The notes below the pieces were generated by a model, which saw only the letters and a program-made list of their open reading frames with translations, was not told the origin of the DNA and made no database searches. From Marinibactrum halimedae (lineage in GTDB: Bacteria; Pseudomonadota; Gammaproteobacteria; Pseudomonadales; Cellvibrionaceae), in assembly GCF_021234875.1 (NCBI RefSeq), contig NZ_JAJQVM010000030.1, positions 1-64,000 of the forward strand: a stretch of 64,000 bases of DNA, given 5' to 3'. This document shows, piece after piece, positions 18,750 to 29,318 of this stretch (position 1 is the first letter of the stretch; each line of letters begins with the position of its first letter). The position numbers and the translations under genes are program-made.

Positions 18750-18781
18750 GATATTTTAGCCTCCAGATATTCTAGCCTCTA
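18750..18781. repeat. 16-bp direct repeat
   Basis: GATATTTTAGCCTCCA followed directly by GATATTCTAGCCTCTA, in the spacer between the chemoreceptor and channel genes. Confidence 0.75.
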
Positions 18782-18834
18782 TATAAAAAGAATTACAGGG
18801 TGTTGGCCTTGTTCGATTCGCCTGAAATGAAGTC

Positions 18835-21153
18835 TTACAATTTGAACCCTTGGATGAGTTGATGAGATTCTTCCGCGATTTGTGAAAGCTCTTTACTAAT
18901 GTCTGCAGTATGCTGAGTTCCTCTATTTACTTCAGATGACATTGTTTTGATGACATCAATGTTGCCAACGAGATTTTTCAGTAATTGTCGTTCAGCATTG
19001 GTAGACTCAGTAACAGTATCTGCCATGGCAGCTACGCGATCAATGTTTTCAGCCAATTCATCCATGGCTTTAGTCACTAAATCAACCAAATGAATGCCTC
19101 CGTCAGCCGATACAGCGGCACGTTCCATACGCTCTACCGATTTATCCGAAGAGGTTGTCATGATATCCACAAGTTTCGAAATTTCGTTTGCACTTTCTTG
19201 AGAGCGAGTTGCAAGCGCACGAACTTCATCAGCGACAACAGAAAAGCCTCTGCCGGCATCTCCCGCTCTGGCGGCTTCAATAGCGGCATTTAATGCCAGC
19301 AGATTGGTTTGATCAGAAATAGATGTGATGACATTGAGCATGCCGGTAATTTTCTCAACTTCGCTTTTTAACCCACCAATGACTTCACTGGAGTCTGAAA
19401 TTAAGCTTACGAGCAAATGAATATTGTCTGATGCGGCGTTAGCTCTTTTTCTATTTTCTAGTAAATTCTCATGAGCAACCAAACTTTGCTGGCGAGTATC
19501 CTCTGTTGTATTTTTCACCGCATCGACCGACGTATTTAAGTCAGAAAGGGCTTGGATAACACTGTGGATTTGTTCTGATTGTTCTGTTGTCAGTCGTGAA
19601 CTTTCATCGGTTACGGAGGTTAGTTTCTCAGAGGCAGACGCTGCCGTATACGCTTTTTGTTGGACTTGCTTAATGATGTGATGAATGTGAGTAATAAAAT
19701 CATTAAACCCGTTGGAAATACGATCTATTTCCGGTATGCCCGATACGGAAACTTTAACTGTTAAGTCTCCTCTGCCTTCTGATAATTCACTAAAGGTATT
19801 GCCAAGGTTTCTAAGAGGCTTGATCATGAGTGAAGAAAGATAAAGCACGGAAGCTATGGCAATAATAGCAATGACGCAGGCTACAAGAATAGCATTTTGT
19901 GTTAAGTCTTGAGCCAAGTTGTAGGCGGGAGCCAGTGCTTCTGCCTCGTCAATCTCTGCCATCAGGGCGAATTTATGATTGCCAATATTGACAGGAGAAT
20001 AGGCAGAAAATACGGGAACATCTCTGTAGTCTTTAATGAGCTTGAAGCCTGATTGTCCATTTAATGCTTCTTTAACGGAAGGAGATTCTACAGGTTGAAT
20101 ACCAATGGATGTGTTTTTCCGCTCAATATGCCGGATGATGTCTGGGTATTTTAAACTGATTGCTTTCTTATAATTCTCAAAGTCTTCAACAAAAAAACGA
20201 CTTTCATTTAGCAGTAAACCCGATGCGTTTACTAGATAGGTTTCTCCTGAAGCCCCAAAACCTCTTTCTAACCACTCTTTGTTGTGAATCAATAAATTGC
20301 CAATGTGATCCATGGGCATCTGAAAGATGAGTACAGCAATAATATTTCCGTTAGAATAAATCGGAGTGCTAATAAATCCGGCTAATGCATCATAGGACGG
20401 TAAATACGGTTGAATGTCGGAAAAATAAACCATATTTGAATTAGAATTTAGCGCGGCATTAAATGCTTTTCCGATACCTGATGTCGAATAAGGACCATTG
20501 CGTAAATTTGTGGCGAAATCTAATTCTTTAAAAACACTGTAAACAATGTAGCCAGTATTGGCATCTGCAATGAATATGTCGTAGTAACCAAATTCTTGTA
20601 AGAAAAACCGAAGAGAAGGGTGGTGTTTTTCGTGAAGTGCAGAATAGGCAGTATTGTTGTTTAAGGATATAAGTTTGTCTTTTTCGCCCAAGCCATAGGT
20701 TGGGTTGGCAATAAAATCATATTGTAATAATTCACTGATTTCCGAGAGTTTATTGTAGAGTGATGTCAAATTAGGCAATGTTTTGTTATTAGCTTGTGTA
20801 TATTGCTTTGAAAATTCATCGTGATAATAGCTTGCAAGGGTATCTTTATCTTCTGCGGATAAGGGGAGTCGCTCGAGGGAATAGTTATTGAAAGCGTCAA
20901 TGAAGTCGGTGGCAATTTCTTTAATGCTTACATTGTTTGCTTTGCTGCGAATTTGCGATTCTATCGTGGAAAGATAGCTTTCTAGGGCGCTTTTGGTTTG
21001 AACATTTTGATTGACCAATCGAGCTTTGGCGAGATCGGTAAGTGTTTCAGTGGAAAGTTCACGAGCAGATTGTATTGTAGTGAGCATCAGCACAGTAATG
21101 GTAAAAATCAGTAATACAATACTGGAAATTAACAAACGCAACTTCAGTGACAT
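18835..21153 (-). CDS. methyl-accepting chemotaxis protein
   Basis: A 772-residue chemoreceptor. TM1 (about 5-28) is followed by a long periplasmic sensor of about 375 residues: a helical part, then Cache-like elements ([53 protein letters not shown]). TM2 is near 410-430, then a HAMP segment, a methylation/coiled region, and the signalling hairpin tip [24 protein letters not shown]. No C-terminal CheR/CheB tether pentapeptide is present. ATG 21153 follows GAGGAAAG; the in-frame upstream start at 21195 lacks this. The ligand is unknown. No other chemotaxis gene is in the window. Confidence 0.92.
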   Translation of the reverse strand: MSLKLRLLISSIVLLIFTITVLMLTTIQSARELSTETLTDLAKARLVNQNVQTKSALESYLSTIESQIRSKANNVSIKEIATDFIDAFNNYSLERLPLSAEDKDTLASYYHDEFSKQYTQANNKTLPNLTSLYNKLSEISELLQYDFIANPTYGLGEKDKLISLNNNTAYSALHEKHHPSLRFFLQEFGYYDIFIADANTGYIVYSVFKELDFATNLRNGPYSTSGIGKAFNAALNSNSNMVYFSDIQPYLPSYDALAGFISTPIYSNGNIIAVLIFQMPMDHIGNLLIHNKEWLERGFGASGETYLVNASGLLLNESRFFVEDFENYKKAISLKYPDIIRHIERKNTSIGIQPVESPSVKEALNGQSGFKLIKDYRDVPVFSAYSPVNIGNHKFALMAEIDEAEALAPAYNLAQDLTQNAILVACVIAIIAIASVLYLSSLMIKPLRNLGNTFSELSEGRGDLTVKVSVSGIPEIDRISNGFNDFITHIHHIIKQVQQKAYTAASASEKLTSVTDESSRLTTEQSEQIHSVIQALSDLNTSVDAVKNTTEDTRQQSLVAHENLLENRKRANAASDNIHLLVSLISDSSEVIGGLKSEVEKITGMLNVITSISDQTNLLALNAAIEAARAGDAGRGFSVVADEVRALATRSQESANEISKLVDIMTTSSDKSVERMERAAVSADGGIHLVDLVTKAMDELAENIDRVAAMADTVTESTNAERQLLKNLVGNIDVIKTMSSEVNRGTQHTADISKELSQIAEESHQLIQGFKL

Positions 21154-21350
21154 GCTCTTTCCTCTATGAATAGTCATTAAAGGACGTTTCGACACAGCCT
21201 TTATGGAATAAATGTAATGATACGAACCAGTATAGTAATGCTGGCAGGTTTTATGTGGTTTTTTATGAGGTAAAAAAGGGCTGTGAGGATAGGCGTAAAA
21301 TGATCTGATTACATGGGGGAGTTGTTATTATTAGTCTTGTTGCAAGACAT

Positions 21351-21421
21351 AGTAACTACGGATATAGCAACTACGGATATAGCAACCGGACATAGCAACC
21401 GGATATAGCAACTACGGACAC
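21351..21421. repeat. tandem repeat, 15/13-bp units, five copies
   Basis: Units read AGTAACTACGGATAT, AGCAACTACGGATAT, AGCAACCGGACAT, AGCAACCGGATAT and AGCAACTACGGACAC. The middle two have lost two bases, so unit length varies inside one array. Confidence 0.9.
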
Positions 21422-21504
21422 AGTAGCAATTCATATCAACAACTCATAACAATAAGCCATAAAGGCAGTACGCAGTAATAATTCTTGATAAAATTCTTAG
21501 CAGT

Positions 21505-21542
21505 CATCGTAAAGCGATAACTTATTTTTTCGCTTTACGATG
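21505..21542 (-). terminator. stem-loop downstream of hemL
   Basis: CATCGTAAAGCG and CGCTTTACGATG form a perfect 12-bp stem around a 14-base loop, 33 bp beyond the hemL stop. On the minus strand the following bases are only moderately T-rich. Confidence 0.6.
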
Positions 21543-21574
21543 GTTGATCGTTGATTGCCTTAGTTATTCAGTTT

Positions 21575-22855
21575 TCATAATGATGAGAAGACTTTTTCTG
21601 CTGCATCGAGCGTGAATTGAATGTCTTTCTCCGTATGAGCTGCAGACATGAAACCCGCTTCGTAACTGGCAGGCGCCAGATAAACCCCTTCTTGCAACAT
21701 ACCGTGAAAGAATTTGTTAAAGCGCTCTATGTTGCAATCCATCACTTGCTGATAGTTCGTAATGTGTGGTGCATCGGTAAAGAAAAAGCCAAACATGCTA
21801 CCAACGTGATTGGTTGTAAATGGAATGTTGGCCGCATTGGCCCTGTCTTGTAAGCCTTCAACTAATAGTGTGGTTTTTTGGGAAAGGCTCTCGTAAAACC
21901 CTTCTTCCTGTACCAATCGTAAATTGGTCAAGCCTGCTGCCATTGCGACAGGGTTACCCGATAAGGTGCCGGCTTGGTATACCGGTCCCAGTGGTGCAAT
22001 GTGTTCCATGACTTCTCGGCGTCCGCCAAAAGCACCCACTGGCATACCGCCTCCCATGACCTTCCCGAGAGTGGTAATGTCAGCAGTTACGCCATAGTGA
22101 CCTTGTGCGCCGGTAAGGCTAACTCGAAAGCCGGTCATGACTTCATCAATCACTAACAGTGCGCCACTTTTGTCGCACTCTTCACGAAGGGTTTCCAAAA
22201 ATCCGGGAATAGGGGGCACGCAGTTCATGTTGCCACAAACGGGTTCGGCAATGACGCACGCAATTTGATCGCCCATTTCTTGGAATGCTTTTTTAACGCC
22301 TTCAATATCATTGTAGGTGAGGGTAACGGTATGCTGTGCTAAAGCGGCAGGTACCCCTGGGCTGCTCGGTACGCCTAGGGTAAGGGCGCCAGAACCTGCT
22401 TTGATGAGTAATGAATCGGAATGACCGTGATAGCAGCCTTCAAATTTGATGATGGTGTCACGGCCTGTAAATCCACGAGCCAAGCGAATGGCGCTCATAG
22501 TGGCTTCGGTACCCGAACTTACAAAGCGCACTAAATCCATACCCGGCATAATTTGGCAAAGCTCATCAGCAAGGGTGGTTTCTATTTCAGTCGGGGCGCC
22601 AAAGCTTAATCCGTGTTGGACTTTCTCCACTACTGCGGCAATCACTTCAGGGTGGGCGTGACCTAACACCATAGGCCCCCAAGACTGTACGTAATCTACA
22701 TACTGTTTTCCGTCTGCGTCGTAAATGTAGGCGCCTTTGGCTTTTTCAAAAAATACTGGTGTTCCGCCAACGGCACGAAAAGCGCGCACGGGAGAGTTTA
22801 CGCCGCCGGGAATGTGTTTTTGAGCGTCTTGAAAAAGTTGTTCTGAGCGATTCAT
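21575..22855 (-). CDS. hemL: glutamate-1-semialdehyde 2,1-aminomutase
   Basis: A 426-residue class III PLP enzyme that converts glutamate-1-semialdehyde to 5-aminolevulinate in the C5 haem pathway. Motifs: [11 protein letters not shown] near the N-terminus, [20 protein letters not shown] with the cofactor-binding Asp, and [18 protein letters not shown] with the Schiff-base Lys. Full length. Start ATG 22855 has AAGGA upstream. The thiD-hemL pairing is usual in gammaproteobacteria, though the often-present thiE between them is missing here. Confidence 0.96.
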   Translation of the reverse strand: MNRSEQLFQDAQKHIPGGVNSPVRAFRAVGGTPVFFEKAKGAYIYDADGKQYVDYVQSWGPMVLGHAHPEVIAAVVEKVQHGLSFGAPTEIETTLADELCQIMPGMDLVRFVSSGTEATMSAIRLARGFTGRDTIIKFEGCYHGHSDSLLIKAGSGALTLGVPSSPGVPAALAQHTVTLTYNDIEGVKKAFQEMGDQIACVIAEPVCGNMNCVPPIPGFLETLREECDKSGALLVIDEVMTGFRVSLTGAQGHYGVTADITTLGKVMGGGMPVGAFGGRREVMEHIAPLGPVYQAGTLSGNPVAMAAGLTNLRLVQEEGFYESLSQKTTLLVEGLQDRANAANIPFTTNHVGSMFGFFFTDAPHITNYQQVMDCNIERFNKFFHGMLQEGVYLAPASYEAGFMSAAHTEKDIQFTLDAAEKVFSSL

Positions 22856-23161
22856 GAAGTAAAATCCTTACTGACAATTGACTTGCTGCCGTGATCTGGT
22901 GTCGATGACAATGTTATCGTGGGTAATGTCATCGTGAATAATGTTCTTGTTGATAATAATGCTACCGTTGACGATGTTATACGGATCAAGAAGAAGATTA
23001 TGACGATTCGTACGCGAACCTCAAAGGGCCAATGAGTGAAAGACAAGGGAATCGTAAAGAGATTGGGGAATTGAAGGGATACTTTGTGTGTGAAAGTATC
23101 CTTCGAATATAGGATCAAGCTTGAATCAAAAGCGAGTGGTGTTGTTTTGCTGGGGCGAAAA
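22856..23161. other. thiD-hemL spacer, degenerate repeats
   Basis: 306 bp between two minus-strand genes. From about 22900 to 22982 there are loosely repeated units containing AATGTTATCGTG and AATAATG. A 171-codon minus-strand frame here overlaps thiD in another frame and is not a gene. Confidence 0.45.
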
Positions 23162-23965
23162 TTAGCGCTTATTGGCCCAGTGTAAACGGTTGGGTGTTTG
23201 TTGTCCCATGCCCACTCGACGGCTGGCGTTAAGGTTGTCCCAAGTAAATTGTTGGCCTTGTTCGATGCAATCTCCCACAGACAAACCGTGTGCGGTATAG
23301 GCGGCAATACTGGCCGATAAAGTCGAGCCACAACCATGGCTGTGCTTTTGAATTCTAGGCCAGTCAAAGGTTCTGACTAGGCCACGATGATTAAACCACT
23401 TGCTGATATAGCTGGTTTGGCTACGTTCACACCCACTGATTAACAAATGTTGGCAGCCGTTTTCTAAAATCTCCGCAGCGCAGGCATCGAGTGTGTCTGC
23501 TGACTGCGATAGGGTGTGTGCTTCAATTAAATCTGGCGTTGTAATAGTGGCCCTGGGAAGTAAAAGCGTTTTTACCGCCTGTACCAGGTTATTAATGTGG
23601 GTTTCGCTGGCGCCCGTATGAGGGGAAAGGATACAAGGCTCCAAAATTAATGGGACATCAGGGTAGTCATTTAAAATAGAATGCAGGACTTCAACATTAT
23701 CCACAGAGCCTAAGAACCCTATTTTTACTGCGTGAATTGGCATGTCTTCAAATGTCATTCTCACCTGTTCGATAAGCAAGCTGGATGACATTGGGATAAT
23801 GTCGTGAACTTCTCGGGTATCTTTTGACAGGACGGTCGAGATGACTGTAGCACAATGTACACCAAGGCTTGCGCAAGTTTCGATGTCGGCTTGTATACCA
23901 GAGCAACCGCTGGGGTCATGATAATTAATGCTCAGTACAACGGGGGTATCACCGGTGGTATTCAT
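23162..23965 (-). CDS. thiD: hydroxymethylpyrimidine (phosphate) kinase, divergent ThiD
   Basis: A 267-residue ribokinase-fold protein next to hemL, as ThiD usually is. It keeps the N-terminal DPSGCSGIQADIET (family: D-x-S-G-G-A-G-I-Q-A-D) and the C-terminal anion-hole loop. That loop reads HGCGSTL at 210-216, where the family normally has HG-[ST]-G-C-TL: Cys and Ser have exchanged places. The middle motif reads LEPCILSP instead of the usual DPVM form. So the fold is clear but the kinase activity is uncertain. Start ATG 23965 fits the AGAGGCAAG upstream; TTG/other starts to 24010 add an unlikely leader. Confidence 0.75.
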   Translation of the reverse strand: MNTTGDTPVVLSINYHDPSGCSGIQADIETCASLGVHCATVISTVLSKDTREVHDIIPMSSSLLIEQVRMTFEDMPIHAVKIGFLGSVDNVEVLHSILNDYPDVPLILEPCILSPHTGASETHINNLVQAVKTLLLPRATITTPDLIEAHTLSQSADTLDACAAEILENGCQHLLISGCERSQTSYISKWFNHRGLVRTFDWPRIQKHSHGCGSTLSASIAAYTAHGLSVGDCIEQGQQFTWDNLNASRRVGMGQQTPNRLHWANKR

Positions 23966-24644
23966 ACGAATCTTGCCTCTATCTAACCCTGTGAACAGCG
24001 AACAAAACACGTGAAAAGTATATTTTCATTGTTATCGTGTTGTGTGGAATTATTGTGCTTTCGGCCTTTACATCCAGTTGGCACTTACTATGTTTTTACG
24101 TCTGCCAGCTGAACAGTCAAAAGTTTTTATGTTTAACTCGGTGTTTATTTTCCTATCTTATTAATCCGTTTAACTCAGCAAAAAGTTGTTTTACTGATTA
24201 CTATCTGTCCTTGGGTGTGTGAGAACTTAACATAGGTATTGCGTATTTCTCAATCTCGTGGGACAAGGTAGGAGTTCTTTAAATATTGCGCAATTACACG
24301 CTATTTCATATTTGAATCTTTAATCGAACAATTTGTGCTTTCACTATCCCGCCCTAATTAATTGCGTCTGCTCATTGGCTATTGCTGCTTGTAATTAGCA
24401 AGACAGGTTTTAGTGTAGTTCAGACTTTCAAATTATTGGTAGGTACTGTGGGTTAAATATTTTTTGAGTTAATGAAAAGGCTTATATCTGTTTGTGTGTG
24501 CCGTTATGAACAGCACACACAATGCCAGAGGCAACAAGGAGAACGAGTGTCTTGCAAACGTATTGGAGACGGTGAATCTTTCGTCGTGTCTGAATTTGTT
24601 GGCGCAAAAATCGTTTTTTGAGATTTTGATTTGCTATGTTGAGT
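23966..24644. other. long intergenic region between hemJ and thiD
   Basis: About 680 bp with no credible gene on either strand. The notable structure is a 10-bp perfect inverted repeat, TTGTGTGTGC at 24492-24501 and GCACACACAA at 24513-24522, with an 11-base loop and no T-run. No TPP riboswitch motif was seen upstream of thiD. Confidence 0.5.
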
Positions 24645-25067
24645 TTAAAACGGCTTAACCACCACTAAAATGACGATACCTAGTAAAAAAATGACGGGTA
24701 CTTCATTGAACCATCGGTAAAACACATGTGAGCGAGTATTTTCGTCGCGAGCGAATCGCTTCACCATGGCCCCACACATGTGGTGGTAGCCTATGAGAAG
24801 AACAACCAGTGTTAATTTGGCATGAAACCATCCTGATGAAAAATAGTAACTGGGACTGGCGCTCACTAACCACCCCCCGAAGATGATAGTGGCAATGATC
24901 GATGGTGTACCGATACCGCGATACAATTTTTTCTCCATAATTTTAAAGCGTTCTTTTCCCGCTTCGTCTTCTGTGTTGGCGTGGTAGACAAACAAACGTG
25001 GAAGATAAAACAACACGGCAAACCAACTGACCATTGAAACAATATGAAGCGCTTTTACCCAAAGCAT
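24645..25067 (-). CDS. hemJ: HemJ-type protoporphyrinogen IX oxidase
   Basis: A 140-residue protein with four membrane helices. It begins MLWVKALHIVSMVSWFAVLFYLPRLFVYH, and contains the conserved ERFKIMEKKLYRGIGTPS and a third-helix region WFHAKLTLVVLLIGYHHMCG. This is the HemJ (UPF0093) pattern: a membrane enzyme that oxidises protoporphyrinogen IX in bacteria lacking HemG/HemY. Start ATG 25067 has AAGGAG. It lies in the same orientation as thiD and hemL but about 0.7 kb upstream of thiD. Confidence 0.88.
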   Translation of the reverse strand: MLWVKALHIVSMVSWFAVLFYLPRLFVYHANTEDEAGKERFKIMEKKLYRGIGTPSIIATIIFGGWLVSASPSYYFSSGWFHAKLTLVVLLIGYHHMCGAMVKRFARDENTRSHVFYRWFNEVPVIFLLGIVILVVVKPF

Positions 25068-25425
25068 GAAGACTCCTTAATAAGTGAAGTGGTTTAATCA
25101 CCATGATTATGGTTTCGATTATATAGGTTTGGTTTCTTGTACCGATTAAACTGTAATCGGGGTTAATACGATTGTACTGAATTTTATGTCGCCAATAGAA
25201 ACGTCACCAATACAAACAATGTGATTATTGCGGTAGTGGCCTGTGTGCAGTGACCTGTGTTTTGATTCTCTTTTTCCAACGGAGAGATCTTTCATGAGGT
25301 GTCTTTTAGGTAATGATGAGCCTTTCTGTAAGAGCCCTCCTGAAAATGTGTTACTAGAAATGCCTACCTAGAAATGTGCTACTATGCGCCCAATTTCATT
25401 CATTACCAGTTAGGTAGAACGGTTT
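25068..25425. other. divergent promoter region of hemJ and nrdR
   Basis: 358 bp between divergent genes. Weak local repetition (GAAATGTGCTAC-like, 25345-25385) precedes nrdR. No recognisable operator; no gene seen. Confidence 0.4.
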
Positions 25426-25890
25426 ATGCATTGCCCTTTTTGCGGAGCCGAGGATACAAAGGTCATTGATTCACGTTTGGTGGCCGAAGGTGACCAGGTG
25501 CGTCGTCGACGCGAATGTCAGTCTTGTAAGGAGCGTTTTACCACCTATGAGGTGGCAGAGCTGTTAATGCCTCGGGTCATTAAGCAAGATGGCACGAGAG
25601 AGCCGTTTGATGAGACTAAACTACGCTCTGGCTTGCATCGTGCGCTTGAAAAACGGCCAGTCAGCACAGAGTCTATCGAAAAAGCAGTTTCTCAAATTAA
25701 ACATTACCTTCAGGCCACAGGTGAGCGAGAGATTAAATCTCGTGTGGTTGGTGAACAAGTTATGAGCATGTTGCGCCAATTGGATGAGGTGGCCTATGTA
25801 CGGTTTGCATCGGTATATCGTCGCTTTAAAGATCTTAATGAATTTCGCCAAGAGATTGATCGTTTAAAAAGTGAAGATGTTCAAGAGTAA
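25426..25890 (+). CDS. nrdR: transcriptional repressor NrdR
   Basis: A 154-residue protein. The zinc ribbon uses C3/C6 and C31/C34 (CPFCG ... CQSC), followed by an ATP-cone domain ([20 protein letters not shown]). It senses ATP/dATP and represses ribonucleotide reductase genes. Its place just upstream of ribD is widely conserved in gammaproteobacteria. Confidence 0.97.
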   Translation: MHCPFCGAEDTKVIDSRLVAEGDQVRRRRECQSCKERFTTYEVAELLMPRVIKQDGTREPFDETKLRSGLHRALEKRPVSTESIEKAVSQIKHYLQATGEREIKSRVVGEQVMSMLRQLDEVAYVRFASVYRRFKDLNEFRQEIDRLKSEDVQE

Positions 25891-25964
25891 TCCGATGCAC
25901 GCTTTCTTGTTGCGGTTTTCCCCTTCATAGCACTTCTTATTATTCTGCTTGGGTTGTTTTATTC

Positions 25965-27137
25965 ATGACTTCATCGGTGTCTTTTCAGTTTTCAACTTTA
26001 GATTGCCAGTATATGGCGCGAGCACTACGGCTTGCCGAGAAAGGGTGGTATAGCACCATGCCTAATCCTCGGGTGGGGTGTGTTCTCGTAAAAGATGAAA
26101 AGGTGATCGGTGAAGGGTATCACCAGCGTGCGGGGCAAGCCCATGCTGAAATTAATGCCTTAAATAGTGTGGCTAACCTCAATGACATTAAAGGGGCGAC
26201 CGCCTATGTCACCCTAGAGCCTTGTAGTCATTATGGCCGGACCGGGCCTTGTTCAGATGCATTAATCAACGCGGGTGTTAAGCGTGTGGTGTATGCCATG
26301 GCAGACCCTAATCCGAAAGTGGCACACCATGAGCAGGGCAGTGGTATTGAGAGGATGCGGCGGGCCGGTTTGGTAGTAGAGGGGCCGTTGATGGAAGCCC
26401 AAGCAGAGGCATTAAACCGGGGTTTTTTGCATCGAATGCGCACAGGTCGACCACGCGTGGTGTGTAAATTGGCGATGAGTTTGGATGGTCGTACGGCGAT
26501 GGCATCAGGGGAAAGTCAGTGGATTACCGGCCCAGATGCGCGTAAAGAGGTGCAAACATTACGTGCACAAAGCTGTGCCATCGTGACAGGTTGGTCTACC
26601 GTGAAAGTGGATGGTGCACGTATGACGGTGCGTTCTAATGAACTTCCATCGAATGTCGCGATGTCCGTTGGTGATCGTCAGCCGCTACGTGTGGTGCTCG
26701 ACAGCCAAACACAGCTACAAGGGGATGAACCCTTGTTTCAAGCCGAAGGCCCCGTGCTTTGGGTGAGCGGCTTACTTGAGCCAGTGAGCCAAGTGGCGAC
26801 ATCGCGCTCTACGCTCCCTACGCTCCGTTCTACTGTCGAACACATGAGCGTTCCTCTGCACGATGGGCACATCAATCTTATTCGAATGTTAGAAGAACTG
26901 GGCCGTCGAGAATGCAATAACGTATTGGTGGAGGCGGGCTCAACGCTAGCGGGTGCTTTTGTGCAGGCGGGGCTGGTGGATGAGCTCAGGGTTTACATGG
27001 CGCCCACGCTGATGGGCAGTACCGCGCAGCCATTACTGACGTTGCCTATTGCCTCAATGTCAGATCAGCGGCCTTTAAACATTGAGTCGATTACTGCGAT
27101 TGGGAAAGACTGGCGCATCATTGCGATGCCGTCATGA
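25965..27137 (+). CDS. ribD: riboflavin biosynthesis bifunctional deaminase/reductase
   Basis: A 390-residue enzyme. The N-terminal cytidine-deaminase-fold domain has zinc ligands H60, C87 and C96 with catalytic E62 (HAEINAL ... EPCSHYGRTGPC). The C-terminal reductase domain starts near residue 160 (GRPRVVCKLAMSLDGRTAM). It performs the second and third steps of riboflavin synthesis. A lineage-specific Ser/Thr/Pro-rich segment (about 270-300) extends the reductase. The stop codon lies inside a 14-bp duplication. Confidence 0.96.
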   Translation: MTSSVSFQFSTLDCQYMARALRLAEKGWYSTMPNPRVGCVLVKDEKVIGEGYHQRAGQAHAEINALNSVANLNDIKGATAYVTLEPCSHYGRTGPCSDALINAGVKRVVYAMADPNPKVAHHEQGSGIERMRRAGLVVEGPLMEAQAEALNRGFLHRMRTGRPRVVCKLAMSLDGRTAMASGESQWITGPDARKEVQTLRAQSCAIVTGWSTVKVDGARMTVRSNELPSNVAMSVGDRQPLRVVLDSQTQLQGDEPLFQAEGPVLWVSGLLEPVSQVATSRSTLPTLRSTVEHMSVPLHDGHINLIRMLEELGRRECNNVLVEAGSTLAGAFVQAGLVDELRVYMAPTLMGSTAQPLLTLPIASMSDQRPLNIESITAIGKDWRIIAMPS

Positions 27138-27155
27138 CATTGCCGTCATGACATT
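27128..27155. repeat. 14-bp direct repeat over the ribD stop
   Basis: GCCGTCATGACATT occurs twice without a gap. The first copy contains the ribD TGA stop. Confidence 0.85.
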
Positions 27156-27244
27156 GCGATACCCGCATAAATGAACGGTAACACCCGCATGATTGAAAAG
27201 TCGGTTGTGTTGAACAAAAAATTTAAAAGGAGCATGAAGTAACC

Positions 27245-27916
27245 ATGTTTACCGGTATCGTGGAAGCTGTGGGCGAGATTATGGCCACTGAGCCAAAAGA
27301 TGGTGATTTACGCGTGCGTGTAAAAACCCATGGGCTGGACTTAACAGATGTGGCCATGGGGGATTCTATTGCTACGAATGGGGTGTGTTTGACGGTGGTT
27401 GGTTTACCCGGAGATGGTTATTGGGCCGATGTATCGGTTGAAACCATAGGGTTAACCACCGTTAAACATTGGAAGGTGGGCTCAAGAGTCAATTTGGAAA
27501 AAGCATTAACGCCCCAATCTCGTCTGGGAGGACATATTGTCAGTGGGCACGTGGATGGTATTGGTCGTGTTGTGAGCCGTCATTCGGATGCTCGAGCCGA
27601 GCGTTTTCGGCTAAAAGCTCCCGACTCGCTGGCAAAATACATTGCCCATAAAGGGTCGATTACGATTGATGGCACCAGCTTGACGGTGAATGCAGTAGAT
27701 GGTGCGGAATTTGAGTTGGCCATTGTACCGCACACCCTTTCTGAAACCATTATTGGTCAATACCAGACTGGCACCGAAGTGAACTTGGAGGTAGATCTCA
27801 TCTCTCGATATTTAGAACGTTTGTTGTTGGGAGAGGCAGCAGCGCAGCCAGGTGTTTCGAGTCATGCGATTACGGAAGGCTTTTTGGCGGAACACGGTTT
27901 TACCGGAAAACGTTAG
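27245..27916 (+). CDS. ribE: riboflavin synthase, alpha subunit
   Basis: A 223-residue protein of two lumazine-binding barrels. The start MFTGIVEAVG is typical. The first barrel ends near residue 95, and the second begins at the SRLGGHIVSGHVDG motif. It dismutates two 6,7-dimethyl-8-ribityllumazine molecules to riboflavin plus the pyrimidine precursor. A good AAGGAGCATGAAG ribosome site precedes ATG 27245. Confidence 0.96.
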   Translation: MFTGIVEAVGEIMATEPKDGDLRVRVKTHGLDLTDVAMGDSIATNGVCLTVVGLPGDGYWADVSVETIGLTTVKHWKVGSRVNLEKALTPQSRLGGHIVSGHVDGIGRVVSRHSDARAERFRLKAPDSLAKYIAHKGSITIDGTSLTVNAVDGAEFELAIVPHTLSETIIGQYQTGTEVNLEVDLISRYLERLLLGEAAAQPGVSSHAITEGFLAEHGFTGKR

Positions 27917-27935
27917 CGTGTCGTGGTGCTCGTAA

Positions 27936-27967
27936 CCACTTAATAACATAGCCACTTAATAACATAG
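27936..27967. repeat. 16-bp direct repeat
   Basis: CCACTTAATAACATAG occurs twice in tandem just after ribE. Further degenerate ACTTAATAAC-like units continue to about 28080, so most of the ribE-ribBX spacer is repetitive. Confidence 0.85.
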
Positions 27968-28100
27968 AAATTTATATAACGACTCAATCACCACTTTATT
28001 AATCACTACCTCAGTAATTACTGAATAACTATTGAATAACAACTTTAATAACAACTTAGCTTATAACTACTTAATAACTACGAGCCTGAATGGGTCATTT

Positions 28101-29225
28101 ATGCAACTAAACACTATTGAAGAGATTATCGACGATATTCGCCAAGGTAAGATGGTCATTTTGATGGATGATGAAGACCGTGAAAACGAAGGTGATTTAA
28201 TTATGGCGGCGGATCATGTTCGCCCCGATGATATTAATTTTATGGCGACCCATGCTCGTGGACTGATTTGTCTGACGCTTACCGAAGACCGTTGTCGTAA
28301 ACTCGATCTCCCATTGATGGTTCGGGACAATCGTGCACAGCACTCCACCAATTTCACAGTCTCTATTGAAGCGGCTGAAGGCGTGACTACGGGTATTTCT
28401 GCGGCGGATCGTGCTCGCACAATTCAGGCTGCGGTTTCGCCGGATGCGCAGCCCCAGGATATTGTTCAACCTGGTCATATCTTTCCATTGATGGCTCAAG
28501 CTGGTGGTGTGCTGAGCCGTGCAGGGCATACTGAAGCCGGTTGCGATTTAGCGAGGCTGGCCGGACGCGAACCAGCAGCGGTGATTGTGGAAATCATGAA
28601 TCAGGACGGCAGTATGGCTCGTCGCCCTGATTTAGAAGCGTTTGCCCAAGAGCATGACTTAAAAATTGGCACCATCGCAGACCTCATTCATTATCGTTCT
28701 GTAAAAGAAAAAACGGTTGAGCGTGTGAATGAACGCAATGTGGATACCGTTTTTGGTAACTTTGATTTGTTCACTTATCGCGACCTTGCCACCCGTGACC
28801 TGCATTTTGTGTTATCCAAAGGTCACATTGATGGAGACACCCCTGTACCTGTGAGGGTTCACGTATTGGATATTGCTCGTGATGTACTTGCCATTCTGAG
28901 GGAGTCGGATAAAAAGATTAAACCTTGGAGCTTTCATGAAGCCCTGAAATATGTGGAAAAAGAAGGTGCCGGAGTGGTGGTATTAATTTGCCACAATCAG
29001 GCTTCCAGTGAAGTGGAAGATGCGATCGACTGGCTGCTATCGGGCAAACAACCCCAAGCCAGCCCAGATGTGGTCTATCGTCAAATCGGTACTGGGGCGC
29101 AAATGTTGCGCGATGTGGGGGTGCGAAAAATGAAAGTGATGTCGGCACCGTTAAAATTCTCTGCCGTTTCGGGCTTTGAGCTGGAAATGACAGAGCGATT
29201 AGACTGCCCAACCGATAGCGAATAA
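28101..29225 (+). CDS. ribB: 3,4-dihydroxy-2-butanone-4-phosphate synthase with inactive GTP cyclohydrolase II-like domain (RibBX)
   Basis: A 374-residue protein. The N-terminal RibB domain (1-200) has [10 protein letters not shown] (residues 23-32) and [13 protein letters not shown], the metal and substrate motifs. The C-terminal domain (about 205-374) is the length of GTP cyclohydrolase II but has lost the zinc site: where C-x10-C-x-C is expected it reads [15 protein letters not shown], with no cysteines. This is the RibBX hybrid architecture, and a complete ribA lies at 32973. I start at ATG 28101; the in-frame extension to 28032 is a low-complexity Asn run from the repeats. Confidence 0.92.
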   Translation: MQLNTIEEIIDDIRQGKMVILMDDEDRENEGDLIMAADHVRPDDINFMATHARGLICLTLTEDRCRKLDLPLMVRDNRAQHSTNFTVSIEAAEGVTTGISAADRARTIQAAVSPDAQPQDIVQPGHIFPLMAQAGGVLSRAGHTEAGCDLARLAGREPAAVIVEIMNQDGSMARRPDLEAFAQEHDLKIGTIADLIHYRSVKEKTVERVNERNVDTVFGNFDLFTYRDLATRDLHFVLSKGHIDGDTPVPVRVHVLDIARDVLAILRESDKKIKPWSFHEALKYVEKEGAGVVVLICHNQASSEVEDAIDWLLSGKQPQASPDVVYRQIGTGAQMLRDVGVRKMKVMSAPLKFSAVSGFELEMTERLDCPTDSE

Positions 29226-29318
29226 CTACAGGGCGAAAGAGCGGTAAGAAAACTGCATCGCAGGGAAACAAATCCGCTAGAATACGCGTTTTTTAAAAAT
29301 CAGATTTTGGGAAAAAAG

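Larger units (their letters stand above)
21154..21574. other. intergenic with repeats and hairpin
   Basis: 421 bp upstream of the chemoreceptor and downstream of hemL. It holds a 13-15-bp tandem array (21351-21421) and a 12-bp inverted repeat (21505-21542), described separately. The chemoreceptor promoter must lie here. Confidence 0.5.

Noticed and set aside
22852-23367. 171-codon minus-strand frame across the thiD-hemL spacer
   Set aside because: It overlaps the conserved 3' end of thiD in another frame, lacks a ribosome site and has low-complexity Thr/Ser/Leu content from degenerate repeats.
25068-28100. FMN riboswitch upstream of rib genes
   Set aside because: I looked before ribD, ribE and ribBX and found none of the conserved riboswitch boxes.
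28101-29225. fully bifunctional RibBA
   Set aside because: The cyclohydrolase domain lacks all three zinc cysteines, and a complete ribA is present separately.
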